Shown here: piece after piece, positions 46,642 through 58,490 of the stretch
How the letters are laid out: every line of letters starts with the position of its first letter
How positions within the stretch are numbered: the first letter of the stretch is position 1
NCBI RefSeq assembly: GCF_002878395.1
Contig: NC_061120.1
Span: 116,734,705 to 116,798,704, forward strand
Reading direction: 5' to 3'
Source: Capsicum annuum
Taxonomy: Eukaryota > Streptophyta > Magnoliopsida > Solanales > Solanaceae
DNA length: 64,000 nucleotides
Notes under the pieces: generated by a model
What the model was told of the DNA's origin: nothing
Database searches by the model: none
The model's input: only the letters and a program-made list of their open reading frames with translations
Program-made: the position numbers and the translations under genes

Positions 46642-47910
46642 ATGGTCAGGAAACAGTAGATGAAGGCAAAGCTCACTAACACTATGACACCTAAAATACC
46701 ATCGAAAGTAAGGATACAACAAACAACATCAAATGGGAAGTCAGTAACTCCAGCTCTGGGGGATTCTCAAAACACAACAGTTCAGCTAGCTGAAAGATAA
46801 AAGGAGACTAACAGGGGTTCGGAAGTGAGAATAGTTGCGCCAAAAACAGGGGTTCCTCAACTACTACCTAAAGTTCAACTAGCTGAATGGGTATTGGGAT
46901 CTGGCAGTGGTTCAAATGGCTTGATGAATACTCCAATACAAAGCCCTCAAACCATCCACACCACACACTCACCACGTGAAACTGATATTAATAGAGAGGG
47001 ATCAACATAGGTGATGAGGAAGCTAACTTTATTAGCAAGCTCCAAACCACCTGAGGTACCATAAAACAAGCTTTCGATGATGGGTAAGCAACTTTAATAC
47101 TTTTATCTTGTAATGAAGAATGGGGTGAAAATGGTCAAATTAAATCTAAATGAAGTAGAAAACAAACAAAGGAAATGGGACTGTTCGTTAATAGGGTATG
47201 TTGTGGGGGAAGAATCCATCGTTTAAACCATGTTACACTTTATGTACATATTCTGGAAATTTGTAACAACACTTAGAGTGTTCCTACATGATGATGGATA
47301 TTTCAAATTTTGGTTTGAGAATGATAATGATAGAGAAAAAGTACTCCACAAGGGGCCATACACATATGACTACAGAAAATTTATGTTGAAACCATGGATA
47401 CCAAACTTTTAGAGGATTAAAGAATCTCTAAAACAAGTACCACTATGGGTTATCCTCCCCAATCTCCCAATTTAGTATAGAACTATTGAAAATCAAAGAA
47501 GAATTGCTAGCTACTTTGGTAAACCAGTATGCACTAATGGTCTTACTGCTGAAGAGGGCAGAATTTCTTATACAAGAATGCTAATAGAAATAGATATCAC
47601 ACAACCACTATCTGAGCACTTGCTGATTGAAGAGTCTGATGGAAATGTTAGGAATAAAGACTTGGATTATTATTAGTAGCTAGAGTACTTCCAATATTGT
47701 ATGGCTCTAGGACATGAGACACATAAATGCCCATTAAAAAAAGTAGTAAAATAATCCTTTGAAACTACTAAACCAGCACCAACAATGAAGAAAACTAAGG
47801 GTCCTACACAATGGTTACAAAAGGCTATCTCAAAAAATATAAATAATAAGGGCCCTCTAGCTAATAACAATAATGAAGTTGTTGCAAGGGAGACCAAGGG
47901 GAAAGAGTAA
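46642..47910 (+). pseudogene. L1-type LINE ORF1 (DUF4283 and zinc knuckle)
   Basis: Plant L1-like ORF1 encodes an RNA-binding chaperone. From an ATG at 46642 the N-terminal part is Ser/Thr/Pro-rich. The DUF4283-type domain is readable at 47180-47640 (DCSLIGYVVGEE, YFKFWFENDNDREKVLHKG, KQVPLWVILPNLPI and GRISYTRMLIEIDITQPL). The CCHC knuckle at 47691-47735 keeps C-MALG-H-ETHK-C, but the first Cys reads Phe. A basic tail ends near 47910. There are about eight stops and no large deletion. Confidence 0.85.
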
Positions 47911-48050
47911 ATGCAGATCATACAGGATGAAAGGGCAGATCAGGATGGCAACATAGATAGGAGACAAGAGGATAGAGATATAGAAGAGGCATGTAGACTC
48001 AGTTTGTTAGGGGTCACTGAGGGTCCTGGGCAGCCCTCTAATGCTCCAAG

Positions 48051-49552
48051 ATGATCTTTTGTTCCTAGAATATAAGAGGGATGAATAATCCTTTTAAGTA
48101 GAAGGATTTTAAACTCTTTCTGAGTCACAATAAAATTGACTTATTATTAGGTTGTTTAGAAACAAAAATAAAGAGTAATAAGAAAGATACCATTACAAAT
48201 CTGCTGGTTAAGAATGGACATACAATACTGATTATAATGTGGATCAGACAGGAACAATATGGCTATGCTAGAAACATCAATAGGTGAAGGTAATAATTGA
48301 ACTAGCTACTTCACAAATGGTGCACTGCTATGTGGAAAACAAAGGCTCCAGGTTTGCTAGCTTTATGACTTTTGTTTATGGTTACAACACCTGTGGAGGC
48401 AGGAAAGAAATGTGGGACAAACTGAGAGAAATTCATCAGAATATGAATAAACCCTGGGTAATACTAGGTGATTACAATATATGACTTTTTGTGACTGACA
48501 GACTCAATGGAGCCCCTATCCAACAAAATGACATATCAGACTTCCAGGACTGTATAAAGTAGTTAGGATTGGGCTTTCTACCTAAACATGGGTGTGACTA
48601 CACTTGGTTCAATAGAAGGGAAAAAACTTGATTGAATATACAGCAGGATTGATTGGATACTAGGCAATGCATCTTGGTTTATGCAGTATGGGCCCCTAGA
48701 GGCTGTGTTAAGGCAACGAGGATGCTTAGATCATTCATCAATCACTTTCAACTCAAAAGTCCTGATACAGATTACTAAAAGATATTTAGACTGCTAAATG
48801 TTGTATTACACCAAAACAACTTCCAGAACATAGTGAAAGAAGTTTGGAGTCAAAATAATCAGGGGCTTGCAATATACTTAGTGTGGCAGAAGTTATTGAA
48901 GATTGGAGTTAAAGTTAAGACACTCAATTGACAGATGTCCTCATTGGAGCAAAAAATATAGGAGCTGAGATCAGAATTACAGTAAGTACAAGAAGAATTG
49001 AGTACTAATCTATTTGATATAAAATTGATTCAATAAGAGAGATTAGTTATTGCTTAACTCCAAAAGTAGAACTGGATAAATGAACAGGATTTGAGACAGA
49101 AGTCCAGGGAAACGTGGATAGCACATGGAGAATCCAACTCAAAAATTTGTCATGCTCACTTAAAACAAAGACAAGAAGGGAATAAGATTGGCTCTGGATA
49201 CAATGAGCAAGAACAGAGAATTACAGAACCACCCTAAATCCAGCAGGAATTCACTCAATTCTTTCAGCAACTATTAAGGAACATAGCAACTGTAATGCCT
49301 TGTATCAATATTGATATAGAAAGAGATGGTCCTTAACTGAATATGGAACAACAACAATAATTAATTGAAGAAGTGATAGAAAAGAGATCTGGCAGATAGT
49401 TTAATATCTACCCTGTGACAAAGCACCAGGTATTGATGGAATCCCAATAGATTTCTTTAAGAGTCAGTGGTCAATAGTAGGACAAGAGGTTACTAAAGCA
49501 GTAATACAATTTTTTGAAAATGGGAGGCTGTTAAAGAGTATAAACTGTGCAA
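48051..49552 (+). pseudogene. LINE ORF2: endonuclease and start of RT, cut by an Athila-like element
   Basis: ORF2 encodes the apurinic-type endonuclease that nicks the target and the RT that copies LINE RNA onto it. The start at 48051 reads MIFCSWNIRGMNNPFK. The endonuclease continues through FVYGYNTCGGRKEMWDKLRE (48370-48430), VILGDYNI (48460-48482, catalytic GDYN) and GCDYTWFNRR (48592-48620). The middle (48700-49380) is poorly readable. The RT opens with CDKAPGIDGIPIDFFKSQW (49417-49475) and NGRLLKSINCAMIHL, then stops at 49552 where a TGATACACC LTR terminus begins. LINEs usually lose their 5' end; here the 3' end is lost to the insertion. Confidence 0.85.
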
Positions 49553-51133
49553 TGATACACCTAAATTACTACTCTCATTTGAAAGTGTAAGTGGTCGCTG
49601 TCAAATATAGAACCTAACTAGGATGGGTATAGAATCCCACAAGGAATACTGTGCTCACTAAGTATTATAATCGTTAGTGGACTGTTGATCAGAGGTTCCT
49701 AAATAAGGGGGTTTTTGATTTATTACTTATAAAGTAATCAATTGTAACAAGAGTATTCCAGTGAATGATTCACTTTGTAATTAGTAATTTAATGAGATTA
49801 AAAAAACCAAGGCTATGGTTACCAAAATTCTAGCATAATTAGGGTTGTGAATCACTTAAGAGTTCCATCTAGCAAATTCAATTGCAATAAGTGTTGAATA
49901 CTATTCTTATCCATTAGTCTCTCAACTTAAGTGGATAGATTATCCTCTTATTCTCTTAAACTCAAAGGATACATTGTTCTTTAAAACTTTTTGCCATGTA
50001 AGATAATCCTGTTAGGGCATTTGCCATTATTCCAAAGTTTAAAGTCCTTAGAATTCATGTAAACACTTTCTTTTCCCAACAAACACTTTCCTTTCAAACA
50101 AGTGATGTTCTTGGGCTCACTTTTCAAGTTTGCAACCAAGAAAAGCCATTAAATTGAAGAAAGGTTTATACAATATCAGTTATTCATGAAAGTCAATTTA
50201 TTCACAACCCATAGATACTTTTCACATTAAGGATCCCATAACCCTAGTTATGGGAACTAGCCACAAAATTCCATAGAAGAAGAAAACATAATTCTTGTAT
50301 TATTCATAAATAGATTTAGAATTCACTTACAAAAATCTCAAGAATCAGTTCTTGAATCTTGAATAAAGAATTGAATGATTAACTTCCCTAAAGATATGTT
50401 TCAATCCCAAGGTACAAGGTTACAGAGAGTTTCAATAGATGATAAACTTGTAAAAGATAAAAGTCACTACACTAACCCTAATATTTTGTATTTATATGTT
50501 CCCAGGTAAAAAGGAATTTAAAATTTAAAATCAAAAAAACCACGTCCAAGTTGACGTCCAAAGTGGTGGCCTGTTGAAAGTCTGACGGTCCACCATTTTG
50601 TCTGTTACTGAGTCCTTTAGAAGAGTGGTTTCTTGATAAGGCCTAGCGGTCCAACTGATGGTCCATTGAAAGTATGACGGCCCACCATTTGGTTTGTCAC
50701 TGAGTCCTTCAGAAGACTGGTTTTTGGATAAGGCCTGACGGTCCAACTGGTGGTCCATCAAAAGTATGACGATCAACCATTATGTCCATCAATGAGTCCT
50801 TCCAAAGAGTGGTTTCTGGATAAGGGCTGACGGTACACCTGGTGGTCTATCGAAATACTGACGGTCCACCATTTAGTCCATCCCTGAGTTCTTTAGGAGG
50901 CCATGTTCTAGATAATGCTTAACTATTCCACTGGTGGCCCGTCGAAAGTATGACGATCCATAATTTTGACCATCAAATTCTATTTATTATTACTTTTTTT
51001 CAAGTTTCTTCTATGGTTCATTTCCTTCCCTAAAACACTAAAAAGACTGATTAAATACCACTTTGGATTCTTGAAAACATACAATTTTCCCAAGAAGATG
51101 ATGCTAAATATTCCGTCAAAAGCCATAACATCA
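49553..51133 (-). repeat. 3' LTR of the Athila-like element
   Basis: On the minus strand it begins TGATGTTATGG (51133) and ends GGTGTATCA (49553), 1581 bp. The end has the cagcgaccacttacac tract, similar in position to the end of the Ogre LTR (9676-9716). Its U3 side contains a 92-bp tandem repeat. Confidence 0.75.
50560..50990. repeat. 92-bp tandem repeat in the Athila-like LTR
   Basis: The word tgagtcctt (or variant) recurs at 50609, 50701, 50794 and 50885, steps of 91-93 bp. Each unit holds gacggtccaac, ggtggtcca and gacggtccaccat type words, i.e. direct and near-inverted versions of one short sequence. About five units are visible, 80-90% alike by eye. Confidence 0.85.
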
Positions 51134-51152
51134 ATACCCTCAACTTAAGATA
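51134..51152 (-). promoter_or_regulatory. Degenerate polypurine tract of the Athila-like element
   Basis: On the minus strand, cttaagttgagggtat abuts the LTR start and is preceded by ggggacaaacaat. Position and purine content fit a PPT with two pyrimidine interruptions. Confidence 0.6.
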
Positions 51153-52617
51153 ATTGTTTGTCCCCAAGCAACTCAATACCTAATTGTAAACATGAACAAT
51201 ACAATGACCTGCAACCAACCACTGAACATTTTGATGCAACTATTCACTCATCATTTCACTCATATGAATTTAACATATCAGGGTCTACACCCGACATTGA
51301 TCATAATTCAGCACACAAACATGGATGTTACATCCCAGAGAGAACAGGAAAACTCAGTGAAACTCCAGTTTCCCTCACAACAATGAAATGCACCACTCAT
51401 CACATGATATAGGCGTAATCTAAACTCTCACACTCATCAAAGAAGTTACAAGCATAGTACAAAATACCCATAGGCTTGCCCTATCCATACGACATCTCCT
51501 CAAGGTTGACTCGCTAGGATCAAACAGGTCTTTTCACAGCTTGTGAGAACGATTTAGGTCAGGTACGGATATGTTTTTTGATAAAGTGACTCATTGAGAC
51601 TTAACTCTCCTTGACTTGGCATTGTTTTAGCCCTGATTAACTCATTTACTACTTTCAATAATAGGCTCTACTTCAAACATAAACCCCTTCTTTTTTTTTC
51701 TGAAGTGAAAAAGACAAGCATCAGCCATCCCCAACTTATGTTGATTCATTTAGTCAAGGTGCACAATATCTTTGAACTGATCAGGGCTAAAAGCTTTTAG
51801 ATTAAAATTGACACTCACTTTCCTTTTGGGATTTGTACCTTGACAAAATTCACCCTCAACTTAGGTTGTTTTGCCTAAATTAAAATGCACAATACCCAAA
51901 TATTAGGACAGGGCCAGAATAGGATACTAACGCCCTACGGAGAGTAAATCAATGTTATTGAAATTGAGAAAGGATCGTAAAGGCACAAGACGAGTGCAAA
52001 TGAGATAAAAATCTTTTTTGTGGGGTTATCTATTTAGGCTAAGTAAGCTAAAAGTACATGGAGGCCTGTTATCCTATCCTATTGAATCTACTAGAAGACC
52101 ATATCAATGACTCGGGCAAGTTTTAGGCATTATTCTATACAAGAACTGAAACTAAATCCTCACACCCACGGGCAACTGAGCTAAACTTCTTCTGCAACTC
52201 TTAAAATGTTCATCACATGATTCATGCACCTCTTAAAGAATAATGCCAAATGTAGATTTACTAAAGGTTATGTACACATGTTTACATGAATAAAGTAAAT
52301 AATTACATACACATGCTCATAGTCTTATGCCAACATCATTCCTTATCCATATTTACAATGAAGTTCTGAAACAAAAACATTTTATAGATAATCATTAAAC
52401 ACAGATATTTAAATTACAAGCTGCAGAATTTGAAATGCAATAATAAAAACACCCTAGACATGTCGTTTCTACTAGATAGTACATGATCGGATTTAGAATA
52501 TCGGCAAAAACATCCAACGATGATTTAAATACACCCACCCCCATACAGAAAGATATGCATTATCCTTAAAGCAATAATTTACCTTACATGGTTGGATTGG
52601 GATATTTACATTACCTC
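51153..52617 (-). other. Non-coding 3' region of the Athila-like element
   Basis: Between the envelope-like ORF and the PPT. A purine run on the minus strand lies at about 51683-51702. Short open stretches exist on both strands but none shows a domain or a codon pattern. The gttggggatgg and tttgaagtagag text is typical of Athila 3' regions. Confidence 0.5.
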
Positions 52618-54633
52618 CTATTTCTTCGAGGCATCTATTAGGTGGGATGAGGTCCCTGCATCCTCACCCGGTATAATGTTTGCCCCTATGGTGGTATGAG
52701 CACTCACAACCTCACCCTCTACACTTTGAGGGGTCGTCTCTTGAACTACACCTGCACTTCGCCCCCTTGCTGAGGAAGCACTAGTAGAGACTCCTACCAC
52801 TTCATTTTCTACTTCTCTTTTCTTTCTTTTAGCTTCTTTCTTTGACTTCTTTGTAGCTCTTTTTAGGTTATGTTAGTCTAACTCCTCAGGTGACATCGCT
52901 TCTCTCTTCGTCCTTTTTTTTCTTTCCTTACTACTTTTTCATCCATTTGCTGCTTTCCTTTGTCCTTCATGAATCTACCCATCAGATTTAGAATACCCTC
53001 ATCATCATCACTTACTACTAAAGTTATGTTAAATACAGGTGGCTGTGATTGTCTCCCCTTTAACTATGCTATGTCAGCCTTTGCCTGCTCAAACTCAGCC
53101 ATGAGCTTGGCAAGATCAGGGAGAGATAATGAATCTAACCTTTTGTTGATAGAGCTTCCATGTTATCCATACTAACTTGAATAGTTTGAAATGGACTAAC
53201 TACTTCAGCCATAATTTCATCCACAAAAGGTTTGAAATCTCCAGCCCACTTTTCTAACTATTTCTAAAACCACTTTTGATTCTTCACCACCTTGACAAAA
53301 TTTTCTGGATTGAACCTGTATTCCAAAAACTCCGCTCCACCAGCAAATTATGTATAAACTAACCCTGCCAACATACCCTGGAGCACATAATCAGGTGGTA
53401 CATACGTGGTGATGGGTAAAGGCATAACTTCGGGCATTTTTGTGGCCTTGAGAATTGGTGTAGACTGAGACAGATATGTTGGAGGCTTGGTCACACTAAT
53501 TTCAAACTTTGATTTGTCTTTTGATTTCTTAATGTTATTCATATGTGTAGCCTTTATTTCATTGTCAACCCCATGGATCAGTGGCACACCGACTTGTTTG
53601 TATAACTTAGTGATCAAATATGGGAAGGGTACGGAAGTGGTCACTTTATGTGCCCGCACAAACATCTCATCTGCAATTAGCTATCCAATATCAATTGGTA
53701 GACCTGAAACCAAACTAGCTACTACTACTACTCTGTGATAATCCAGGTTCTCATCTCCTTTTATTGGCGTTAACCTCAATCGAACAATAGCCCTCCAGAA
53801 CTTATCTATAAAGCTAAGAGTGAAATTTGCAATACACTCTTTGGAACTAGTCAACCAGGAAGGATTTCCATATCGGTCAATAAAGAAGCAGCCCAACGTC
53901 TCTGACTAGAAGCATTTCTCATTCTATACTCAAAATCTGGGATAGAGGGTGGAGCCTCATATCTTGGCTCGAAAAGCATCCTATTTATCGTTTAGGTTGA
54001 GATATCAATGGTGACCCCTCAAACCGGGAAAGAATCCCTATTTGTTATATTTGAGATTGGAGTCCCCTTTGGGCATTCCGCTTTCACCAAACACAGGTAA
54101 TTTGTGCAGAATTCCCTTACCCAGTTTGGTTGGTACTCTCCTGGTGGTCTACTTACCTATGCTAGTCCACATTAATTGAACCGGTTCTCTAACTTTGGAT
54201 ATTCATGAAGTTCTGTTGTTATAATTTGATATTCTTCTATGAATGATCTTCTGACCCCTCGAGCTGTGGGTGTCAACCCGTCATAGAACTCTCTTTGTTC
54301 CCCCTTTATCTGCACCTGATAGCTTGTCAAATTTATGGATTCTTCTTCCTAATCACATTATCACCCTCAGGTTTAGCTACAACATCAGGAACTTCCATTT
54401 GATCCTCCACGTTAACAGCTTTGGTATCACCCACTCAGGTAATGGTTGAGTTGTAGCAACAGTTACTTTATCGGGGCTTTAACTTGTACTGCTAGAGGTC
54501 TTCTCACTCTCTTCCTCAGACAATGAGAGTATAAGATCTTCTATTTTATTTTTTTGGTATTGTAAGCTGATGTGGACTCATTCCTACCTCGTTGAGATCT
54601 TCCTCCTCTGGTTTGTGGAAGTTTAGAGGCCAT
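52618..54633 (-). pseudogene. Envelope-like ORF of the Athila-like element
   Basis: The frame starts at an ATG at 54633 (MASKLPQTRGGRSQRGRNES). It proceeds through EFYDGLTPTARGVRRSFIEE (54290-54230), NWVREFCTNYLCLVKAECPK (54125-54070), SLLTDMEILPG and the open stretches 53896-53681 and 53665-53348 (FVRAHKVTTSVPFPYLITKL, GVPLIHGVDNE). A Lys/Arg-rich segment is at 52950-52800 and a Ser/Thr/Gly-rich end at 52800-52618. Some six stops or shifts interrupt about 670 codons. Such ORFs follow pol in Athila-type elements and are called envelope-like; whether they ever act as envelopes is unproven. I see no strong membrane segment. Confidence 0.6.
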
Positions 54634-54689
54634 TACACCTGAAGAAGAAGTGATGAATTAGTTCAAAATTTTAAAAAATAGTTAAATCA

Positions 54690-55910
54690 TGTAATTTTGC
54701 ATTGTGACAGTCAAGTTGGTGGTCCGTCGAAAAGTTGACGGTCGACCAATTCAACCGTTGCTACTTATCTAGAAAGTGTTATCTCAAAGTGCTTTATGAT
54801 AGTTAATTTGGCGGTCCATTATAAAGTTGACGTTCCATCAATTAAACCATAGCTGGATATCCAGAAAGTGTCATCTCAAAGTACTTTGGGATGGTCAAGT
54901 TGGCAGTCTGTCATAAAGTTGATGGTCCACTAATTCAACCGCCGCACCTTCATCTTCAGCCACAATTTTGGAATTCAACCGTCGCACCTTCATCTTCAGC
55001 CACAATTTTGGGCTCGACCCTTTTGTCGAGCAACTGCATATCAGATCAATTTCCAACTATCAACACAGCACTAAACTCATATTTTAAGCACCTTCTTCTA
55101 CTTTTACAACTTATGTTACTCATATTTCACACAAATGGGAACATTGAAGTCTAACTCAAGTCATTCAAACTCAAAATAATAAGAACAAACCAAGAAAACA
55201 AATCATGCTCATACACTTAATATGGACAACCAGAACAGAATGGTTTTTACATAACTAGATTATGCAGGTACGCTACGTGCTTGAAACTTCAGAGTCAAAG
55301 CTAACTTACTAATTTAAGCTCTTGCATTTCTCTTTATTTGTGATGAAGATAGGGAAGGAGTGAACTAGATTAAATAAGGTAAAAAATGGAGAAGATAGGG
55401 AGTCTTAGATGGGATAACTCCCATTAGGTTCTTCGAATCTTAAGAAAGTGGAATAGCTAAAGGTCATGGAATGGTTACAATGAATGTACCCACTCAATTT
55501 TATCCTTAAAATTTCACTTTGGGTCAAATATAGATTACTTATAAGGAGGACCGATTTAACTCGACCTGATTTTGGATTAGGGTTAAAGTGACGGTGATTT
55601 TGATGGTACATCATCAGTATGGCGGACCACCATTCTGAACGTCACTCATCACCTGAGTTTGGGTGTTTCTGTTTTAGTGTGATGGTAAGTAGGACGGTCC
55701 ACCAAGAATGTGATGGTACACCATTCTGACAGTTACTTCTTACCAGAATGTAGATCACTGATCTTACTTTTGACAGCTTTTATGATGGCCCACCAATTTT
55801 GTGATGGTCCGGCACTTAGGCCGTCGTGGCTTATCCAGTGAATGAACTTTCTTGCCAATTCTTGATGGTTGAAAGTAGTGGTCCAACAGAGAACTAGTGG
55901 TCTGCCTAGT
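54690..55910. repeat. Spacer with 92-bp and 40-bp repeats and GACGGTCCACCA words
   Basis: At 54706, 54798 and 54890 a unit beginning gacagtcaagttgg (variants) recurs every 92 bp. A 40-bp direct repeat starts at 54932 and 54972 with one mismatch. At 55590-55910 the words gatggtacacca, gacggtccacc, gatggcccacc and ggcggaccacc recur without strict period. The same words fill the LTR of this element. The remainder (55020-55580) is plain AT-rich DNA. Confidence 0.8.
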
Positions 55911-56120
55911 CGTCTATCACCTTATTCTGGTAGCTCACTTGTATCCCTCTTTTTCTTTTTTACTGCATTTTTGATCCTGTACACTACACAAACACATTAA
56001 AATTGCACAAAACATGAAATACACTCCAAATATGGTTACAACAACATGTTGTGGGTTTCCTTTCACTAGCTCTTGATTTATCATCGTGGTAGGACTCAGT
56101 TATCTCGATTATTCAGACTT

Positions 56121-57240
56121 CATCAAGATAAAAGACATCAACATTTCTTATTAAGTTTTTTGGGCCAATATAAAGTTGTATTCATTGCCCGTTCACTTTG
56201 AAGATGCTGCCGTCTTCATTTTCAAGCTCGACTACTCCAGATGAGTAGACTTGACTAACTTTAAATGGTCCTGACCATTTGGACTTGAGTTTACCTGGAA
56301 ACAATTTGAGCCTGGAATTGAACAGAAGTACCAAATCACCTTTTCAAAAGTCTCTGCTTTCAAACCTTTTGTCGTGATACTTTTTCATCTTCTCTTTGTA
56401 AAGGTCCGCTCCTTCGTAAGCCCCGAGATAGAATTCATCCATCCCATTCAGTTTCCCTAATTTAGCTCTGCTGCCTCTTTTTAATTCAGATTTAACCTTT
56501 TTAGAGCCCACAAAGCCTTGTGTTCCATCTCAACCGGTAAATGGTATGTTTTTCCATAGACTAGCTGATATGGTGACATGCTAATTGGAGTCTTAAAAGT
56601 AGTCCGATATGCCCACAAAGTATCATCCAGCTTTCGATCCCAATATTGCCTATTAGCATTCATTGTTTTTTCTAGGATGGTTTTAATCTCCCGATTCGAC
56701 ACCTTTACTTGCCCATTAGTTTGTGGGTGATATGGAGTTGCTACTCTATGCTGTTTCACCCCATATTTCACTAAAGCTGCCCAAAACACTTTGTTACAAA
56801 AATATGATCCTCCATCGCTTATAATAGTTCATGGCACTCCAAAGTGAGAGAAGATGTTCTTCTTAAGAAACAAAACAACTCTCTTCCCTTCATTATTAGA
56901 CAAGGCAACAACTTCAACCCATTTGGATACATAATCCATAGCAACTAAAATGTACTTCATTCCATATGAGCTTACAAAAGGGCCCATAAATTTGATGCCC
57001 CATATGTCAAATAATTCCACTTCGAGCATCTTGGTTAAAGGCATTTCATGACTCTTAGAGATAGACCCCTTCCTCTGGTATTGGTCATATTTCAGCACAA
57101 ACTCGTGAGCATCCTTGAATAATGATGGCCAATAGTAGCCACTCTGTAACACTTTGCTCGCAGTTAGATCACCTGCATAGTGACCCCCAACTGGGGAAGC
57201 ATGACATGCTTCCAATATACTTAATACATCCACCTATGGA
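56121..57240 (-). pseudogene. Integrase of the Athila-like element
   Basis: The zinc domain and core are readable on 57233-56829: CHASPVGGHYAGDLTASKVL, KYDQYQRKG (one Cys lost), VAMDYVSKWVE. The first catalytic Asp position reads GIKFMGPF, i.e. Lys in place of Asp. Past a stop at about 56832, IISDGG keeps the second Asp (56822-56805). 56789-56481 is open and carries [20 protein letters not shown] with the Glu, then [20 protein letters not shown]. The C-terminal domain ends VDVFYLDEV and a stop near 56121. Only a few lesions are seen, so this copy is relatively young. Confidence 0.9.
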
Positions 57241-58490
57241 ACACATCTCCTATTATATTATCATCATATCACCGAAAAAGATATGGCTCCTCACAAAAGT
57301 AGTGTGTCACATCATGAATAAATTTCTTTCTTTGATGAAAAGAAAGATTTTCTGGAATCACTCGCTTACCGCATAATTCACAAAATTAGCGTACCAAGGT
57401 AGTTTCTCCAGAGCAGCAGCTAAGATTTCCTCATCTAGAAAATCATCATTGATCTCTATCTCATCTCTGACTGCTCGCTCACCTTCCATCCTAGACAGAT
57501 GATCCACCACTTGGTTTTTGCAACCCTTTCTATCATTAAATTCAAAGTCAAATTCTTAGAGTAGTAACACCCATATAGTAAACCTTGGCTTCGTGTCTTT
57601 TTTAGCCATCAAATATCTCAAGGATGCATGGTCAGTGTGGACCACCACCTTGGTTCCAAGAAGATAAGCTCTAAATTTCTAAAAAGCATACACTACAGCA
57701 AGGAGTTCCTGCTCAGTGACAGTGTAGTTCTTTTGAGCTCCATTTAGAGCTTTGTTAGCATAATAGATTAGATAAAACAATTTTTCCCTCTTTTTCCCTA
57801 AAGCATCTCCAAAGGCAACACCATTTGCATCACACATGATGTCAAAAGGCTTGGACCAATTTGGTGCTACAAGGATAGGGGCTTCCACCGGTTTCCCTTT
57901 AAGGCATTTAAATTCTTTCAGGCGATCTTCATCAAAGAAGAACTTCGCTTCCTTCTCCAAAAGTTTGCAGAGTGGGTTTGCAATCTTATAGAAATCTTTA
58001 ATAAACCTACGATAAAAAACAGCATGGCCAAGAAAACTGCGAACCCCCTTCACAGAAACTGGAGGCGCTAGTCTCTTTATAACGTCAACCTTGTCTCGAT
58101 CAACTTTAATTCCTTTTACTGAAATTTTATGCCCGAGAATATTACTCTCCTTAACCATAAAGTGGAACTTCTCCCAGTTAAGTACAAGATTGAATTCCAC
58201 ACATCATTGCAAGGCTATACTCAGGTTTGCCAAACACAACTCAAATTAATCTCTTACAACCAAAAAATCATCCATAAAAACCTCCAAGGTCTCTTTAACC
58301 ATATATGAGTAAATAGACATCATGCACCATTGGAAGGTAGTAGGTGCCTTACATAACCCAAACAACATCTTATTGAATGTAAAAGTGTCGTAGGGGCATT
58401 TAAAAGTTGTTTTCTCCTGATCTTCTAGAGTAATACAAATTTGGTTATATCCAGAATAACCATCCAAAGTGCAAATAAAGTAAAAAGAAG
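57241..58490 (-). pseudogene. RT and RNase H of the Athila-like element
   Basis: RT reads LDGYSGYNQICITLEDQE (58467-58415) and FGLCKAPTTFQWCMM. The catalytic motif is VFMDDFLVV (about 58290-58264), with both Asp kept. After a stop, 58200-57679 is open for 173 codons with FHFMVKESNILGHKIS, FLGHAVFYRRFIKDF and FDIMCDANGVAFGDALGKK, then YTVTEQELLAVVYAF of RNase H. The N-terminal fingers are missing because homology ends at 58490. RNase H continues with a few stops towards 57240. Confidence 0.9.

Larger units (their letters stand above)
49553..58490 (-). mobile_element. Athila-like gypsy element with envelope-like ORF, minus strand, 5' part missing
   Basis: Right to left, the minus strand carries RT, RNase H, integrase, a spacer with GACGGTCCACCA-type repeats, an envelope-like ORF, a PPT and the 3' LTR (49553-51133). 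The order is that of Athila-group elements with an extra ORF after pol. The 5' LTR, gag and protease are not present: homology breaks in the RT at about 58490. The element sits in the LINE RT, so it is younger than the LINE. It is the best-preserved pol in the window. Confidence 0.85.

Noticed and set aside
53487..53738. Plus-strand ORF of 83 codons
   Set aside because: Antisense shadow of the envelope-like ORF on the minus strand.
54891..55154. Plus-strand ORF of 87 codons
   Set aside because: It is built on the 40-bp and 92-bp repeats of the spacer and has no domain.
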